A stretch of DNA of 46,799 bases from Bacillota bacterium (GCA_029553165.1 JAKPCT010000011.1:1-46799), one strand, 5' to 3'; counted from the stretch's first letter, positions 1-8,190 are shown. The notes: a model not told the origin generated them from the letters alone. Made by a program: numbers and translations.

Positions 1-1
1 A

Positions 2-445
2 ACTAATAAGGAACGTGCAGCAGCAGCGGATCCTTCAACAATTAAAGATAAACCCCATACCCTGGAGAACTATCTCTACTTATTACTTCCCAGCTTAGCA
101 GTTGCATTTCTGTCAATCCACGGCCCAAATATGGCAATGACCTTACTGTCAGGTGGCGGATCGACCTTCAATGCCTCAACAGCGATGGGAAGTATAATGG
201 CAATGGCAAGAGCGCCACAAACATTGCAAGGGTTTGGGGTTGGGGCACAGAAAGATAATAATACTCAGCCAAAACCAAATTCTGCTTCTGCAGTATCATC
301 ATATGGAGCAGTACCAGGTAATAGTAATAGTATAAAACAGGATGCTGAATACCAATATGATAATAATACGCTATCAGCTAAAAACGTAGCAAATAAATAT
401 GTTAAAAAGGATGACAAAACTATAAAAAATGAAGATGTTCATTAA
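2..445 (+). CDS. C-terminal part of a membrane protein, possibly a conjugation channel subunit (TraG/VirB6-like)
   Basis: The frame is open from the window edge to the stop at 443-445, so only the last 147 residues are visible and the true start lies outside. The visible part has a charged stretch, then a hydrophobic segment (about residues 22-55, rich in Leu, Ala, Gly and Met) ending in a GGG motif, then a polar, Asn/Lys-rich low-complexity tail. That pattern resembles the end of the membrane domain of polytopic type IV secretion proteins (TraG N-terminal or VirB6/TrbL families). A coupling-protein gene of the same kind of system lies at 6329. No catalytic motif is seen, so the family call is inference and weak; that it is a truncated membrane protein is firmer. 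Confidence 0.4.
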   Translation, partial: TNKERAAAADPSTIKDKPHTLENYLYLLLPSLAVAFLSIHGPNMAMTLLSGGGSTFNASTAMGSIMAMARAPQTLQGFGVGAQKDNNTQPKPNSASAVSSYGAVPGNSNSIKQDAEYQYDNNTLSAKNVANKYVKKDDKTIKNEDVH

Positions 446-455
446 GATTATATAA

Positions 456-923
456 TTAATTAAAAATATATGGGAATTCAATTTTTATACGTGATACAGT
501 TGTATTAGCTTCTTCTAAGACATATTGGATTAGTTGTTCATAGGTTTGAAATCTACCCAAATCATGCCAAATAATATTAGCATGTTTATTCTTTGGTTTA
601 GCTACCCAAATAAGAGAATAAACACAAATTGGAGTAGCAGTCGCAAAAACATCACTAGAAGCTATACCTGGTTTATATTCTTGTAATAATATTCCTAACA
701 TAATTCTATTTTCGTCAATGTTAGTTACACGAAAGTTTGGTGAATTATTGAATGCTTTTTCAAGACGCTTAATTAACTCATATTCCATGTGATTAGGAGT
801 AACACGATCAGACATAATCTGAATTGGAAACTTTCCTTTCGGCATAGCCGAGAACGTAATACTTGATGAAGCAATAATACAAACAACAATTAATAAACAT
901 AGTAACATTCGTAACTTTTTCAT
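456..923 (-). CDS. Small secreted protein of unknown function
   Basis: 155 residues. The N-terminus is a clear signal peptide: Lys-rich start, a hydrophobic core of about 18 residues, and a likely cleavage after the SITFSA stretch near residue 26. No Cys sits in lipobox position, so the product is probably released or cell-wall associated. The start ATG at 923 is preceded by an AGGAGGA ribosome site 8 bases upstream. I do not recognise the mature domain; it has a mixed alpha/beta look, and the segment with EYELIKRLEKAF suggests a helix. It is transcribed opposite to the neighbouring secreted-protein genes. Confidence 0.7.
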   Translation of the reverse strand: MKKLRMLLCLLIVVCIIASSSITFSAMPKGKFPIQIMSDRVTPNHMEYELIKRLEKAFNNSPNFRVTNIDENRIMLGILLQEYKPGIASSDVFATATPICVYSLIWVAKPKNKHANIIWHDLGRFQTYEQLIQYVLEEANTTVSRIKIEFPYIFN

Positions 924-995
924 AACAGATTCCTCCTAGGAAAAGAGTAGTAACCATAATTGATTGTACCTAAAGATGGAAAGGATGTAAAGATT

Positions 996-1037
996 AGCAG
1001 GAAATAGTTCCATTAATAGCTAATTAATTGACAGAAA
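996..1037. repeat. Imperfect 42-bp intergenic repeat, copy A
   Basis: This stretch matches 2432-2473 in 35 of 42 positions without gaps. Both copies lie in AT-rich spacers ahead of small secreted-protein genes. The core AATTAATT is palindromic. A shorter relative (GCCAATTAAT) occurs near 5463. It could be a small dispersed element or a shared promoter or operator region. Confidence 0.45.
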
Positions 1038-1126
1038 TTAGAATTGGGTAACAGTGGAGTCAGAAGATAACTTAAAAGAGCTCTTAAACTGCTTGAAAAA
1101 TATAATTAATTTTGGAGGGGATTATT

Positions 1127-1519
1127 ATGAAAACAAAAATTACGAAAGTGATTATGATTAGTATTGTTTGTTTACTTACCATTGTCTGTTTGGTCTGGAG
1201 AGAAAATAGTAGTTTTGCGCAGATAAATGAAAGGGCGGTATGGGCTGCGGAGACTAAAAATACACAACTTACCCGCGAACAAGCCAAAGAGCTGTTAGAG
1301 AAATGGCTCGAAAGTCCGGACGGCAACAATGGAGAGGCAACAGCTTACCCTGAATATGATAAGACAATTAATGATGTTAAATACTATTATTTTGAGGTGG
1401 CATTTGGTTATGGTCCGGCAGCGGAATTTTATGTTGACTGTGTTAATGGTTATATTTATAGTACTTCCATTGCTTTCGACAATTTTAATCCTTTAGAGGA
1501 CAAACCTTTGAATAAATAA
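1127..1519 (+). CDS. Small secreted protein with PepSY-like look, function unknown
   Basis: 130 residues from ATG 1127. An in-frame TTG at 1112 would overlap the GGAGGGG ribosome site (1114-1120), so ATG 1127 is chosen. The N-terminus is a signal peptide or anchor (basic start, hydrophobic core at about residues 8-22). The mature part has a helix beginning LTREQAKELLEKWLES, followed by beta-rich segments with many Tyr residues (YYYFEVAF, FYVDCVNGYIYS). This helix-then-strand arrangement recalls PepSY-like inhibitory or peptidase-propeptide domains, but the match is only structural impression. It stands alone between spacers of about 200 bases. Confidence 0.65.
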   Translation: MKTKITKVIMISIVCLLTIVCLVWRENSSFAQINERAVWAAETKNTQLTREQAKELLEKWLESPDGNNGEATAYPEYDKTINDVKYYYFEVAFGYGPAAEFYVDCVNGYIYSTSIAFDNFNPLEDKPLNK

Positions 1520-1698
1520 GAAATTAAAAAATTGTCATAAGTAATAAAAAATACTGACTCAGTTCTGATAAAAATAATAAATCTTATATAAATGTTCCTA
1601 AAAGAAATTATCAGAGAAGAAAAGATCTCATTGATCCGACGGGGGTCTTGGAATTAAAAAAATAAGATATAAATAATATGTTAAATGGGGTGTTTTAA

Positions 1699-2223
1699 AT
1701 GGCTAAAAGTGTTAAAAAAACAATTGTGGTATTTTTATTCTTAAGTTTGGTCTTTCAACTGTTGCTTGGTACTGAAATATTAGGTAACCAGCAAATATTT
1801 ACACCTGCAGACACCAAAGTTTTAGGTGTGAAGCTGGATATGGATAAGAATAAGGCTGTAAAGATTTTAGGAAAACCACAACGGATAAAGGCAGTGTATG
1901 AAGGTGCTTTTGGTGCTGATGTCCTCTATTACTATTATCAATTCGGATACATCCGTGGATGACGATTCACCGCAAGTTATTGTCCTGGAGGATGGCCTAA
2001 TAATTAAAGAAGCGTCGTTAGTAAACGGGCAGCCAATAGGAGTATGGGCTTTCTTTGAAAAGGATGAAGCTAAATATTTTCTCAAGGGAATCTTTGATTT
2101 TCGGTAAATTAAGAAATTAGCATTACGTGGCAGTATACCATCGGTGATGAACAGTTGATTGTGACTGTTGATAGAGCGGATAAAGTCCTAAGTATTGTTA
2201 TTGAATATCTTGATATTTATTGA
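1699..2223 (+). pseudogene. Decayed secreted-protein gene with two frameshifts
   Basis: Three consecutive pieces in alternating frames read as one protein. The first (1699 to about 1945) has a signal peptide and a segment with LGKPQRIKAVYEG typical of small repeat folds with a Leu-Gly-Lys-Pro turn. The second, in the next frame (about 1945-2107), continues with DTSVDDDSPQVIVLEDG and ends GIFDFR. The third, back in the first frame (about 2113-2223), reads WQYTIGDEQLIVTVDRADKV and stops at 2221. Each break coincides with loss of sensible sequence in the previous frame, so indels near 1945 and 2107 are likely. The ATG at 1699 has a GGGGTG site upstream. The intact protein would have had about 170 residues; function unknown. 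Confidence 0.6.
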
Positions 2224-2286
2224 TTATTAATAAACATTATAGATCGCTGCTAATGACAAATAGTAAAATGTAATTATTATTTGAAG

Positions 2287-2318
2287 GGATTGGTTTTTAG
2301 AAGGACCGATTCTTTTTT
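2287..2318 (+). terminator. Probable intrinsic terminator
   Basis: GGATTGGT (2287-2294) pairs with ACCGATTC (2305-2312) through eight pairs, two of them G-T, with a 10-base loop, followed by six T (2313-2318). It would end the transcript of the decayed gene upstream. Confidence 0.5.
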
Positions 2319-2431
2319 GCCCGTTAATGGGAAGTTGTCGGAAAAGACCAGGCGCGATAGGGGTAAATTTTCATGAAACAAAATTAATCTGTAAAAAAGT
2401 TGTTTAAAATTAAGCTAAACTTTTGGCATCA

Positions 2432-2473
2432 AGCAGGAATTGATTCTATTAATAGCCAATTAATTGGCAAAAA
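2432..2473. repeat. Imperfect 42-bp intergenic repeat, copy B
   Basis: Partner of 996-1037 with seven mismatches over 42 positions. It lies about 220 bases ahead of the secreted-protein gene at 2695. Confidence 0.45.
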
Positions 2474-2694
2474 ATACTGTAATTTCTATATTTATGAGAG
2501 ATTATGGACAGTTAGTTGAAATATATCAGAAATGAAGTCCCTATCGGATTAAAGAGCATTAATAATCGGTGGTATATTGTTTGGTGAAACCAACAACGAG
2601 CAGAATTTTATTGTGTTTGAATTTTTGAAAGGTAATTTTTTGAGCAAGTGAATAAAAGGGTAGATTCTTCGTATTTAAATGGAGGGGTTATTTT

Positions 2695-3408
2695 ATGACA
2701 TTTAAAAAGACTATATTCGTAATTGTTGCTTTAGTAAATATTATGATCTGCTCGTATAAGATTCCTATTGCTAATGCGAATACTAATGTCAGATTTGAAG
2801 TGCTTCGAGATGAAATTGAGAAATATATGTCCAAAGTTGCATTTTATTGTGATCCCAATGAGGCTTTAAAACTTAACAATGGAATCTTATTGTATTTTCG
2901 AAATCCAATAACCGAATATCATTATAATTATCAACACAAAAAGTCGACGCTTCTTTCAACCAAATATTATTGTTATTTGTCAGTGAAAGGGATGCGGGTT
3001 AGTTTTAAAAATGAAACTAACAAAATAATGATAATCCGCTGGCGCGAATCGCTTTTTAAGCTGAATGATCTGGTAAGAATCCCCTTATTAGGAGAAGTAC
3101 AGTTTGAAGATGCTAATAAGCCTGTTACCCCTGATACTGTGATTATACCGGGACAAACTATTACCAAAGTTATCTACATTCCGCGGACTAATTATGTTAT
3201 GAAGAAACGGGTTGTTAATAGTTATTATGATTATTGGACAGATTCTATGGTATATACCTATGAAGATTATCCGGAGTATTTTATTGTAGGTGAACCAATT
3301 ATGGAATATGGTGATATAAAAATTGAGTTACAACTAAAAATTTTTGATCAATATGGGAAAGTATCGATTAATCATGTTAAATGTCCCCCGATTAAATTGA
3401 TTTTGTGA
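2695..3408 (+). CDS. Secreted protein of unknown family, paralogue of the IS-split gene downstream
   Basis: 237 residues. ATG 2695 follows a GGAGGGG site (2681-2687). A signal peptide covers about residues 1-27, with likely cleavage after IANA. The mature protein shares a diagnostic stretch with the gene interrupted at 3517: I-I-R-W-x-E-S, then DAN(K/T), then T-P-D, then PGQTI and a Y-x-P-R-x-N-Y motif, ending in a PP-I segment. The shared part looks like a beta-sandwich. This gene has an extra Tyr-rich insert (about residues 175-200, YYDYWTDSMVYTYEDYPEYF) that the paralogue lacks. I do not recognise the family. The next gene begins 40 bases downstream, so the two were probably one operon. 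Confidence 0.7.
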   Translation: MTFKKTIFVIVALVNIMICSYKIPIANANTNVRFEVLRDEIEKYMSKVAFYCDPNEALKLNNGILLYFRNPITEYHYNYQHKKSTLLSTKYYCYLSVKGMRVSFKNETNKIMIIRWRESLFKLNDLVRIPLLGEVQFEDANKPVTPDTVIIPGQTITKVIYIPRTNYVMKKRVVNSYYDYWTDSMVYTYEDYPEYFIVGEPIMEYGDIKIELQLKIFDQYGKVSINHVKCPPIKLIL

Positions 3409-3516
3409 AAAAGATAGGATTTTAAAGTTGAATAGCGAGGTGTTATAAGTGAATAAAAATAGTAAATATATAATTGTTACCATGGTTTTTATGTTATTAC
3501 TAACATTTGAGATTCC

Positions 3517-3542
3517 TGATCTTCCCCCGATTTGCCAGACAC
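3517..3542 (+). repeat. Left inverted repeat of the IS3 element
   Basis: Begins TGATCTTCCCCCGAT and ends GACAC. It matches the reverse complement of 4759-4784 in about 20 of 26 positions. TSD base triplet TCC lies immediately before it. Confidence 0.85.
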
Positions 3543-3582
3543 TCAGTTAAGAGATAAAATTAAAAATAAGGAGCTGAGTGCA

Positions 3583-3885
3583 ATGACAGAACGTCGGGGA
3601 TATACTAAAGAATTCAAAGAACAAGCGGTGTTACTTATTGAAACCAGTGGTAAAAGTGTTAGAGAAATTGCCAAAGATTTGGGAATCCGGGAAAATAATC
3701 TTTGGCGTTGGAAGAAAGAACTTCGTGAAGCCGGAGCTAACAGCTTTCCAGGCCATGGCAACCGTCAACCAGGAACTGATTTAGAAGAAGAAAACCGCCG
3801 TCTCAAAGAAGAACTTCTAACCGTCACCATGGAGCGTGATATCTTAAAAAAAGCGGTGGCCATCTTCTCCAAACCCCAGAAATGA
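3583..3885 (+). CDS. IS3-family transposase OrfA (HTH subunit)
   Basis: 100 residues from ATG 3583, preceded by an AAGGAGCTGAG site; upstream in-frame codons back to 3532 lie inside the terminal repeat and are ignored. It binds the element's ends. It has a helix-turn-helix of the IS3 OrfA type (about residues 20-45, with SVREIAKDLGIRENNLWRW) and a C-terminal leucine-zipper-like stretch (ENRRLKEELLTVTMERDILKK) for multimer formation. The last codon overlaps the orfB start as ATGA. A run of seven A followed by G (3846-3853) lies near its end for frameshifting into orfB. Confidence 0.93.
   Translation: MTERRGYTKEFKEQAVLLIETSGKSVREIAKDLGIRENNLWRWKKELREAGANSFPGHGNRQPGTDLEEENRRLKEELLTVTMERDILKKAVAIFSKPQK
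3846..3853 (+). promoter_or_regulatory. Programmed -1 frameshift site (A7G)
   Basis: Seven A then G, the slippery heptamer type used across the IS3 family to make the OrfAB fusion transposase. The -1 frame is open from here through the orfB ATG at 3882, so slippage would give a continuous OrfAB protein. Confidence 0.75.
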
Positions 3886-4754
3886 AATATGGGGTTATCC
3901 ACGAGACTGCTAAAGAATATAAACACTATAGCATTGTGAAGATGTGCCATATCCTAAATGTCTCGCGGAGCGGTTATTATCAATGGTGTAAACAAGGCGA
4001 AAGTCCTCGAAAAAAGCAAGACCAAAAACTGAAAGAAAAGATCCTGGCCATTTTTATCAAGCATAAAAAACGATATGGTAGCCCCCGGATTCATGACGAA
4101 TTACGAGATATGGGGATCCGGTGTAGTAAGAAACGAGTAGAACGGCTTATGCATGAACTGGGAATACGTGCTCGGCATAAACGGCAATTTAAAGTAACAA
4201 CAAATTCTAAACATGATTATACAGTAGCTCCAAACCTGTTAAACCGGCAGTTTAAAGTTGATATGCCAAATCGAGTTTGGGTTGCTGATATTACATATAT
4301 TAGAACCTTTGAAGGATGGTTATATCTAGCTGCCGTTATGGATTTATATTCTCGTAAAATCATCGGATGGTCAATGTCAAAGACTATGACTACAGATCTA
4401 GTAATTGCAGCATTAAAGATGGCTATTCAACGGCGTAGGCCTCTCAAACGGCTGATCCATCACTCCGATCGTGGGGTTCAATACGCATGTAAAGCTTATC
4501 AGAAATTATTAAAGAAGCATCATATAGTTTGTTCAATGAGTCGTAAAGGAAATTGTTGGGATAACGCTGTAATGGAAAGCTTTTTTAGCACTTTAAAAAC
4601 CGAATGTATCAACGGTAAAATATATCTATCAAGAGCTCAAGCTAAACGTGAAATCTTTGAGTTTATTGAGATTGATTATAATCGAAACCGCCGTCATTCT
4701 GCTATTAATAGTATGACACCGGAAAACTTCGAAAAGCAAAGAAAAAGTGCTTAA
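3882..4754 (+). CDS. IS3-family transposase OrfB (DDE integrase domain)
   Basis: 290 residues. This is the catalytic half, which cuts and joins the element's ends. An HTH_21-type region (about residues 40-95, with KKRYGSPRIHDELRD) precedes the rve integrase core. The catalytic triad is visible as D136 (VADITYI), D196 (HHSDRGVQY) and E232 (NAVMESFF); D-to-E spacing is 35 residues, as expected for DDE transposases. Length is normal for the IS3 family and no lesion is seen. It is translated by re-initiation at the overlapping ATG or, more typically, as the fused OrfAB product of a -1 frameshift. Confidence 0.95.
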   Translation: MKYGVIHETAKEYKHYSIVKMCHILNVSRSGYYQWCKQGESPRKKQDQKLKEKILAIFIKHKKRYGSPRIHDELRDMGIRCSKKRVERLMHELGIRARHKRQFKVTTNSKHDYTVAPNLLNRQFKVDMPNRVWVADITYIRTFEGWLYLAAVMDLYSRKIIGWSMSKTMTTDLVIAALKMAIQRRRPLKRLIHHSDRGVQYACKAYQKLLKKHHIVCSMSRKGNCWDNAVMESFFSTLKTECINGKIYLSRAQAKREIFEFIEIDYNRNRRHSAINSMTPENFEKQRKSA

Positions 4755-4758
4755 CTTT

Positions 4759-4784
4759 GTGTCTAATTTATCGGGGGAAGCCCA
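4759..4784 (-). repeat. Right inverted repeat of the IS3 element
   Basis: Reads GTGTCTAATTTATCGGGGGA and ends AAGCCCA. It is followed directly by the target duplication TCC (4785-4787). Confidence 0.85.
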
Positions 4785-5403
4785 TCCGGTTTCATTGGCA
4801 AAGAGCAAATCTACTAAACTTCCAGTTGTAAAGGATGTGAATAGCTGTTTTGGATTTGTTGGTGATACTCCCCAAGAGACAGTTTTAAATAATGGTCTTG
4901 TTATCAATATCGATAGTATACGTTACGTAAAAGATAGGATATATTCTAGTGATGGCGTTAAGGATGCTAGTGGATATTTCGCCTTTCGAGAGTCAAAAAT
5001 GCTTTCTTCGAATAAGTGGATAATTGAAGTAATTGGGTTTAATATAAGTATCAAAAATACTTCCAATAAAGTGAGAATCATTCGTTGGTGTGAATCAGCG
5101 ATAAGTGTGGGGGAGTTTTCGGGAGTACCTTTTCTGGATGGAATGAAATATGCTGATGCTAATACCTTAAATACCCCTGATAATATCTTTGCTCCCGGAC
5201 AAACTATTTCCAGAACTGTTTATTTACCAAGAATTAATTACAGAAATGAGATAATTGGTAGGTGGATTCCTCTGGATGAACCTTTAAAATTTAACTTGGT
5301 GCTTAAAGTTTATAATGAAACCAATGTTGGGAGTTATCATATTGTTAATATTCCACCAATTGGAGTGTTCCTGGAGCAAATAGAGAGTTCAAAAAAGAGT
5401 TAA

Positions 5404-5743
5404 TTAAATCAAATATCTAAAATCGCTAAACTGTGAAAAATAGTAATTTAATGTTGATTTATGCCAATTAATGGGATATATTAAAAGAGTGTTAATGTCA
5501 TATTTGATTAAAACAGTTAATCACGTTATGATTTAAAAATTTTATTAAGCAAATGGTTTTAAAGTATTTTTTTCATCAGATAAATAACTTTTATATGTTA
5601 GTTAAAACGATGCTCTTAATGAGCTTTTTTCTTCTCTAAAAGTGATATGTTATTAATTTCAAAATTTGATTTATTACTAAGATTTAGATAGGTTATAATA
5701 TAAATGGTAAGATTACATTAATTTTTAATACCAGAGGTTTTGC
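5404..5743. other. AT-rich spacer upstream of the M23 peptidase
   Basis: 340 bases without a gene. It contains a small hairpin (GCTC 5612-5615 with GAGC 5621-5624) followed by six T, a weak terminator for the split gene. A TATAAT-like box near 5694 could serve the downstream operon; no convincing -35 partner was found. A GCCAATTAAT motif at about 5463 resembles the core of the 42-bp repeat. Confidence 0.45.
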
Positions 5744-6307
5744 ATGTTGAAAAAGAGATTAGTTATTTTATTGTTGTTGATGTTGATTTTAAGTATTGTG
5801 CCACTGAAAAGCAGTGCTTTTTATGTCTCTTCACCGTTTGGATGGCGTATTCATCCGATATCGAAGAAATGGCATTTTCACGCTGGGATTGATATTCCGG
5901 CTCAACAAGGCACGCCGATTGTAGCATTATTTGATGGTAATGTAGTTTGGGCGGATGTACGCGGCGGATATGGGAATGCTGTGATTCTTCGTCATGCCAA
6001 TAACCGCTACACTTTATATGGCCATTGTAATGAATTGAAAGTTGTGGTAGGACAGGTTGTTAAAGCAGGTGAGATTATTGCTACTGTGGGCAGTACCGGA
6101 GTGTCAACCGGACCCCATCTCCATTTGGAATACTGGGTCGACGGGAAGTATGTTAATCCGTTGGATATTTGGAAGAAAGAGAAAAAAGAAATTATAGTGA
6201 AAAAAGAACCTAAAGAGAATAAAGAAAATGAAGAGAATAAAGAGAATGAAGAGAGTAAAGAAAATGAAGAAAATTATGAGAATAGCGGGATTAGATTTAG
6301 TTTTTAG
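5744..6307 (+). CDS. Secreted M23-family (LytM-type) metallopeptidase
   Basis: 187 residues. An endopeptidase predicted to cut peptidoglycan cross-links outside the membrane. The signal peptide covers residues 1-25 (cleavage near SSA). The M23 core follows at once, starting with SPFGWRIHP, and keeps the zinc ligands H46 and D50 (HxxxD) and the H125-L-H127 pair. The C-terminal 40 residues are a Lys/Glu/Asn low-complexity tail of repeated KENEEN units. It lies 21 bases ahead of the coupling-protein gene and probably shares its transcript, so a role in opening the wall for a conjugation apparatus is a reasonable inference. A housekeeping or sporulation wall hydrolase is the alternative. Confidence 0.9.
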   Translation: MLKKRLVILLLLMLILSIVPLKSSAFYVSSPFGWRIHPISKKWHFHAGIDIPAQQGTPIVALFDGNVVWADVRGGYGNAVILRHANNRYTLYGHCNELKVVVGQVVKAGEIIATVGSTGVSTGPHLHLEYWVDGKYVNPLDIWKKEKKEIIVKKEPKENKENEENKENEESKENEENYENSGIRFSF

Positions 6308-6328
6308 TGGTTTTGAGGGAGGATTAGG

Positions 6329-8125
6329 ATGAGCGGGTACCAAAGCCATGAAACGTTTCTGGCTGATGTCAAAATGTATTTTAAATTGTTTTTTACTTCA
6401 TTGTTTTTGGGGCTGTTACTGCAACTTGCATTGCTGTTAATATTGTTTGTACCATCATTTAAAAGCTTACAAGCAAATGAAATTGCCGGTGTCCGGGTAA
6501 CCGGAGACCAGTTTTTGAGATATTCACTAAATCTCCAAGCGGCGCTTAAATTGGGTACTCCCTATGTTGCCTTAAATCAGGATGAAGTGCGATTTTTTCG
6601 TGGCGCCCGGCGGGTTTCTTGGAAACGTTATCGTTACTATATGGATCGCTGGACAAATAATGCTTTTGCGAATACGCAGGTGAAGTTTGGAGAGGCGCTT
6701 AGGTATTCATTCTTTGCTTACTTTCTTTGCTTGTTTTACGTATTGTATTTTGTTAAAAAGTCCCGCGCTTCAGCAAATGAGAAGTTTATTCGGGGAACTG
6801 ATTTTATTCCAATTGAAAAGCTCAATGAAAAATTAAAGGAGAAAGTAAAACAGGAAGGACGGACTGTTCCCAATATTATAATTGGTGAAACAATGATCCC
6901 GTTTGAAATGGAAACCAGCCACTTTTTGGTGTTAGGCGCAACCCGTACCGGAAAAGGTGTTTTACTCAACCAGATGATCAGACAGATTAATGAACGTTCA
7001 GCTAACTATGGTACTCGGGATAAAATTATTTTATATGATTTGAAGGGCGAGTTTGTTAGCAAACATTATGATCCAAGCAGGGATATCATCTTCTACCCTT
7101 ATGATTCGCGTTCTGTTGGTTGGAATATCTTTAATGAGATTGAATCCTATCCTGATTTTGATACAGTAGCCAAAAGCTTATATACAGCTACCGATACCCG
7201 GGACGAATATTGGTATAACTGTGCCCGTGATGTTTTCCGGATGGGTTTGATCTTCCTGAAAAGGACAGGACGGACAACCAATCGTGATCTGTGGGATTTC
7301 TTCTCGCTAAATCTGGATGATATGAAGGCTTGTCTTGAAGAGTTGCCGTTGGGAGAGAAGTCAGCCCTTAAACATATTGAAAAAGGCGAAACTAACCAAG
7401 CAAGTACCATCCTCTCGATTGTCCAGGAACGAATCCAGTTTTTCCGGTATTTAGTTGATATTGATGGTACTTTTTCGCTTCGGAAATACATTCGTGACGA
7501 AAATCGGACCGGGAATCTTTTCTTACTGAACATTGTAAATTATTCCGAAATTTTCAAACCATTGATGACTTTTGCGATTGATACAATTATTCGTGAAACG
7601 CTCTCCTTACATGATAAGTTAGACCGGCGGATCTTCTTTGTGCTGGATGAGATTGGTTCGTTGTACCGCTTAGATTCGTTACTTAATTTACTGACGGTCG
7701 GTGCTTCCAAAGGCGCAAGTATTATCTGTGCGAATCAGGATATTGGCCGAATTGAAGATACTTATGGGCACAGTAACGCCAAGACATTTTTTAATAACTT
7801 TAATACCAACTTTATTTTAAGAGTCAATGAACCTGAAACAGCTGAATTTATCAGTAAAGCAATCGGGGAACGGCAGGTTGTTAAGAATGTTGAGTCGCGC
7901 CAGGTTGCCCCGACTAAATATGGAGGAAGTAGGGGAATCTCCGAGCAAGAGAAGACCGAAAGGCTGATCCTGGCAACGGAGTTTCAGAGTTTGCCGAATT
8001 TAGAAGCAATTCTTCGCATATCGAACTTTGGAGTTTCCAGAATCAAAATTCCCAAGATCTTTTATCCAACTCATACTGACTACTTCATCATGAAGAAATT
8101 TAATATTGATGAGGAGATGGCTTGA
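6329..8125 (+). CDS. VirD4/TraD-type conjugative coupling protein
   Basis: 598 residues. A membrane-anchored ATPase that hands the relaxase-DNA complex to the type IV secretion channel. Two N-terminal membrane segments (about residues 19-42 and 128-142) flank a loop, as in TraD-like proteins. Walker A is GATRTGKG (203-210) and Walker B ends in D440-E441 (FFVLDEIGSL). A DLKGEF motif follows Walker A, and the C-terminal part has the TraG/TraD pattern (SKGASIICANQDIGRIEDTYG). Start ATG 6329 follows GGGAGGATTAGG. A strong terminator at 8165 ends the unit. No relaxase or other channel genes are visible in this window, so the system is partial here or continues to the left. Confidence 0.9.
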   Translation: MSGYQSHETFLADVKMYFKLFFTSLFLGLLLQLALLLILFVPSFKSLQANEIAGVRVTGDQFLRYSLNLQAALKLGTPYVALNQDEVRFFRGARRVSWKRYRYYMDRWTNNAFANTQVKFGEALRYSFFAYFLCLFYVLYFVKKSRASANEKFIRGTDFIPIEKLNEKLKEKVKQEGRTVPNIIIGETMIPFEMETSHFLVLGATRTGKGVLLNQMIRQINERSANYGTRDKIILYDLKGEFVSKHYDPSRDIIFYPYDSRSVGWNIFNEIESYPDFDTVAKSLYTATDTRDEYWYNCARDVFRMGLIFLKRTGRTTNRDLWDFFSLNLDDMKACLEELPLGEKSALKHIEKGETNQASTILSIVQERIQFFRYLVDIDGTFSLRKYIRDENRTGNLFLLNIVNYSEIFKPLMTFAIDTIIRETLSLHDKLDRRIFFVLDEIGSLYRLDSLLNLLTVGASKGASIICANQDIGRIEDTYGHSNAKTFFNNFNTNFILRVNEPETAEFISKAIGERQVVKNVESRQVAPTKYGGSRGISEQEKTERLILATEFQSLPNLEAILRISNFGVSRIKIPKIFYPTHTDYFIMKKFNIDEEMA

Positions 8126-8164
8126 AAAGCGATTGAAAATCAAAAATGAAAGCCTCCAGTCTAC

Positions 8165-8190
8165 AGGGTGATTAAAAATCACCCTATTTT
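8165..8190 (+). terminator. Intrinsic terminator after the coupling protein
   Basis: A perfect nine-pair hairpin, AGGGTGATT (8165-8173) with AATCACCCT (8177-8185), three-base loop, then ATTTT. Confidence 0.85.

Larger units (their letters stand above)
2224..2694. other. AT-rich spacer with no recognisable intact gene
   Basis: 471 bases between the decayed gene and the next secreted-protein gene. It holds a probable terminator (2287-2318), the second copy of a 42-bp repeat (2432-2473), and a short open stretch near 2560-2650 (IIGGILFGETNNEQNF) that could be a fragment of a decayed gene but is too short to call. Confidence 0.5.
3517..4784 (+). mobile_element. Complete IS3-family insertion sequence, 1268 bp
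   Basis: Ends are TG...CA. The 26-bp terminal inverted repeats (3517-3542 and 4759-4784) share an 11-base run CTTCCCCCGAT and a terminal AGACAC block. A 3-bp target duplication, TCC, flanks it at 3514-3516 and 4785-4787. It carries orfA and orfB with a frameshift signal between them. Both genes are intact and the repeats well kept, so the insertion looks recent and possibly still active. Confidence 0.92.
3449..5403 (+). pseudogene. Secreted-protein gene split by an IS3-family insertion
   Basis: The 5' part starts at GTG 3449 after a GAGGTG site and encodes the basic start and hydrophobic core of a signal peptide up to 3516. The rest is 4788-5403. Removing the element (3517-4784) and one copy of the 3-bp duplication TCC joins 3516 to 4788 in frame and gives one 227-residue protein with an uninterrupted signal peptide followed by SLAKSKSTKLP. 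The mature part is paralogous to the preceding gene (shared IIRWxES, PGQTI and YLPRINY motifs). The downstream fragment is still open from a GTG inside the element (4747), but it would lack a signal peptide and so is probably not exported. Function unknown. Confidence 0.8.
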
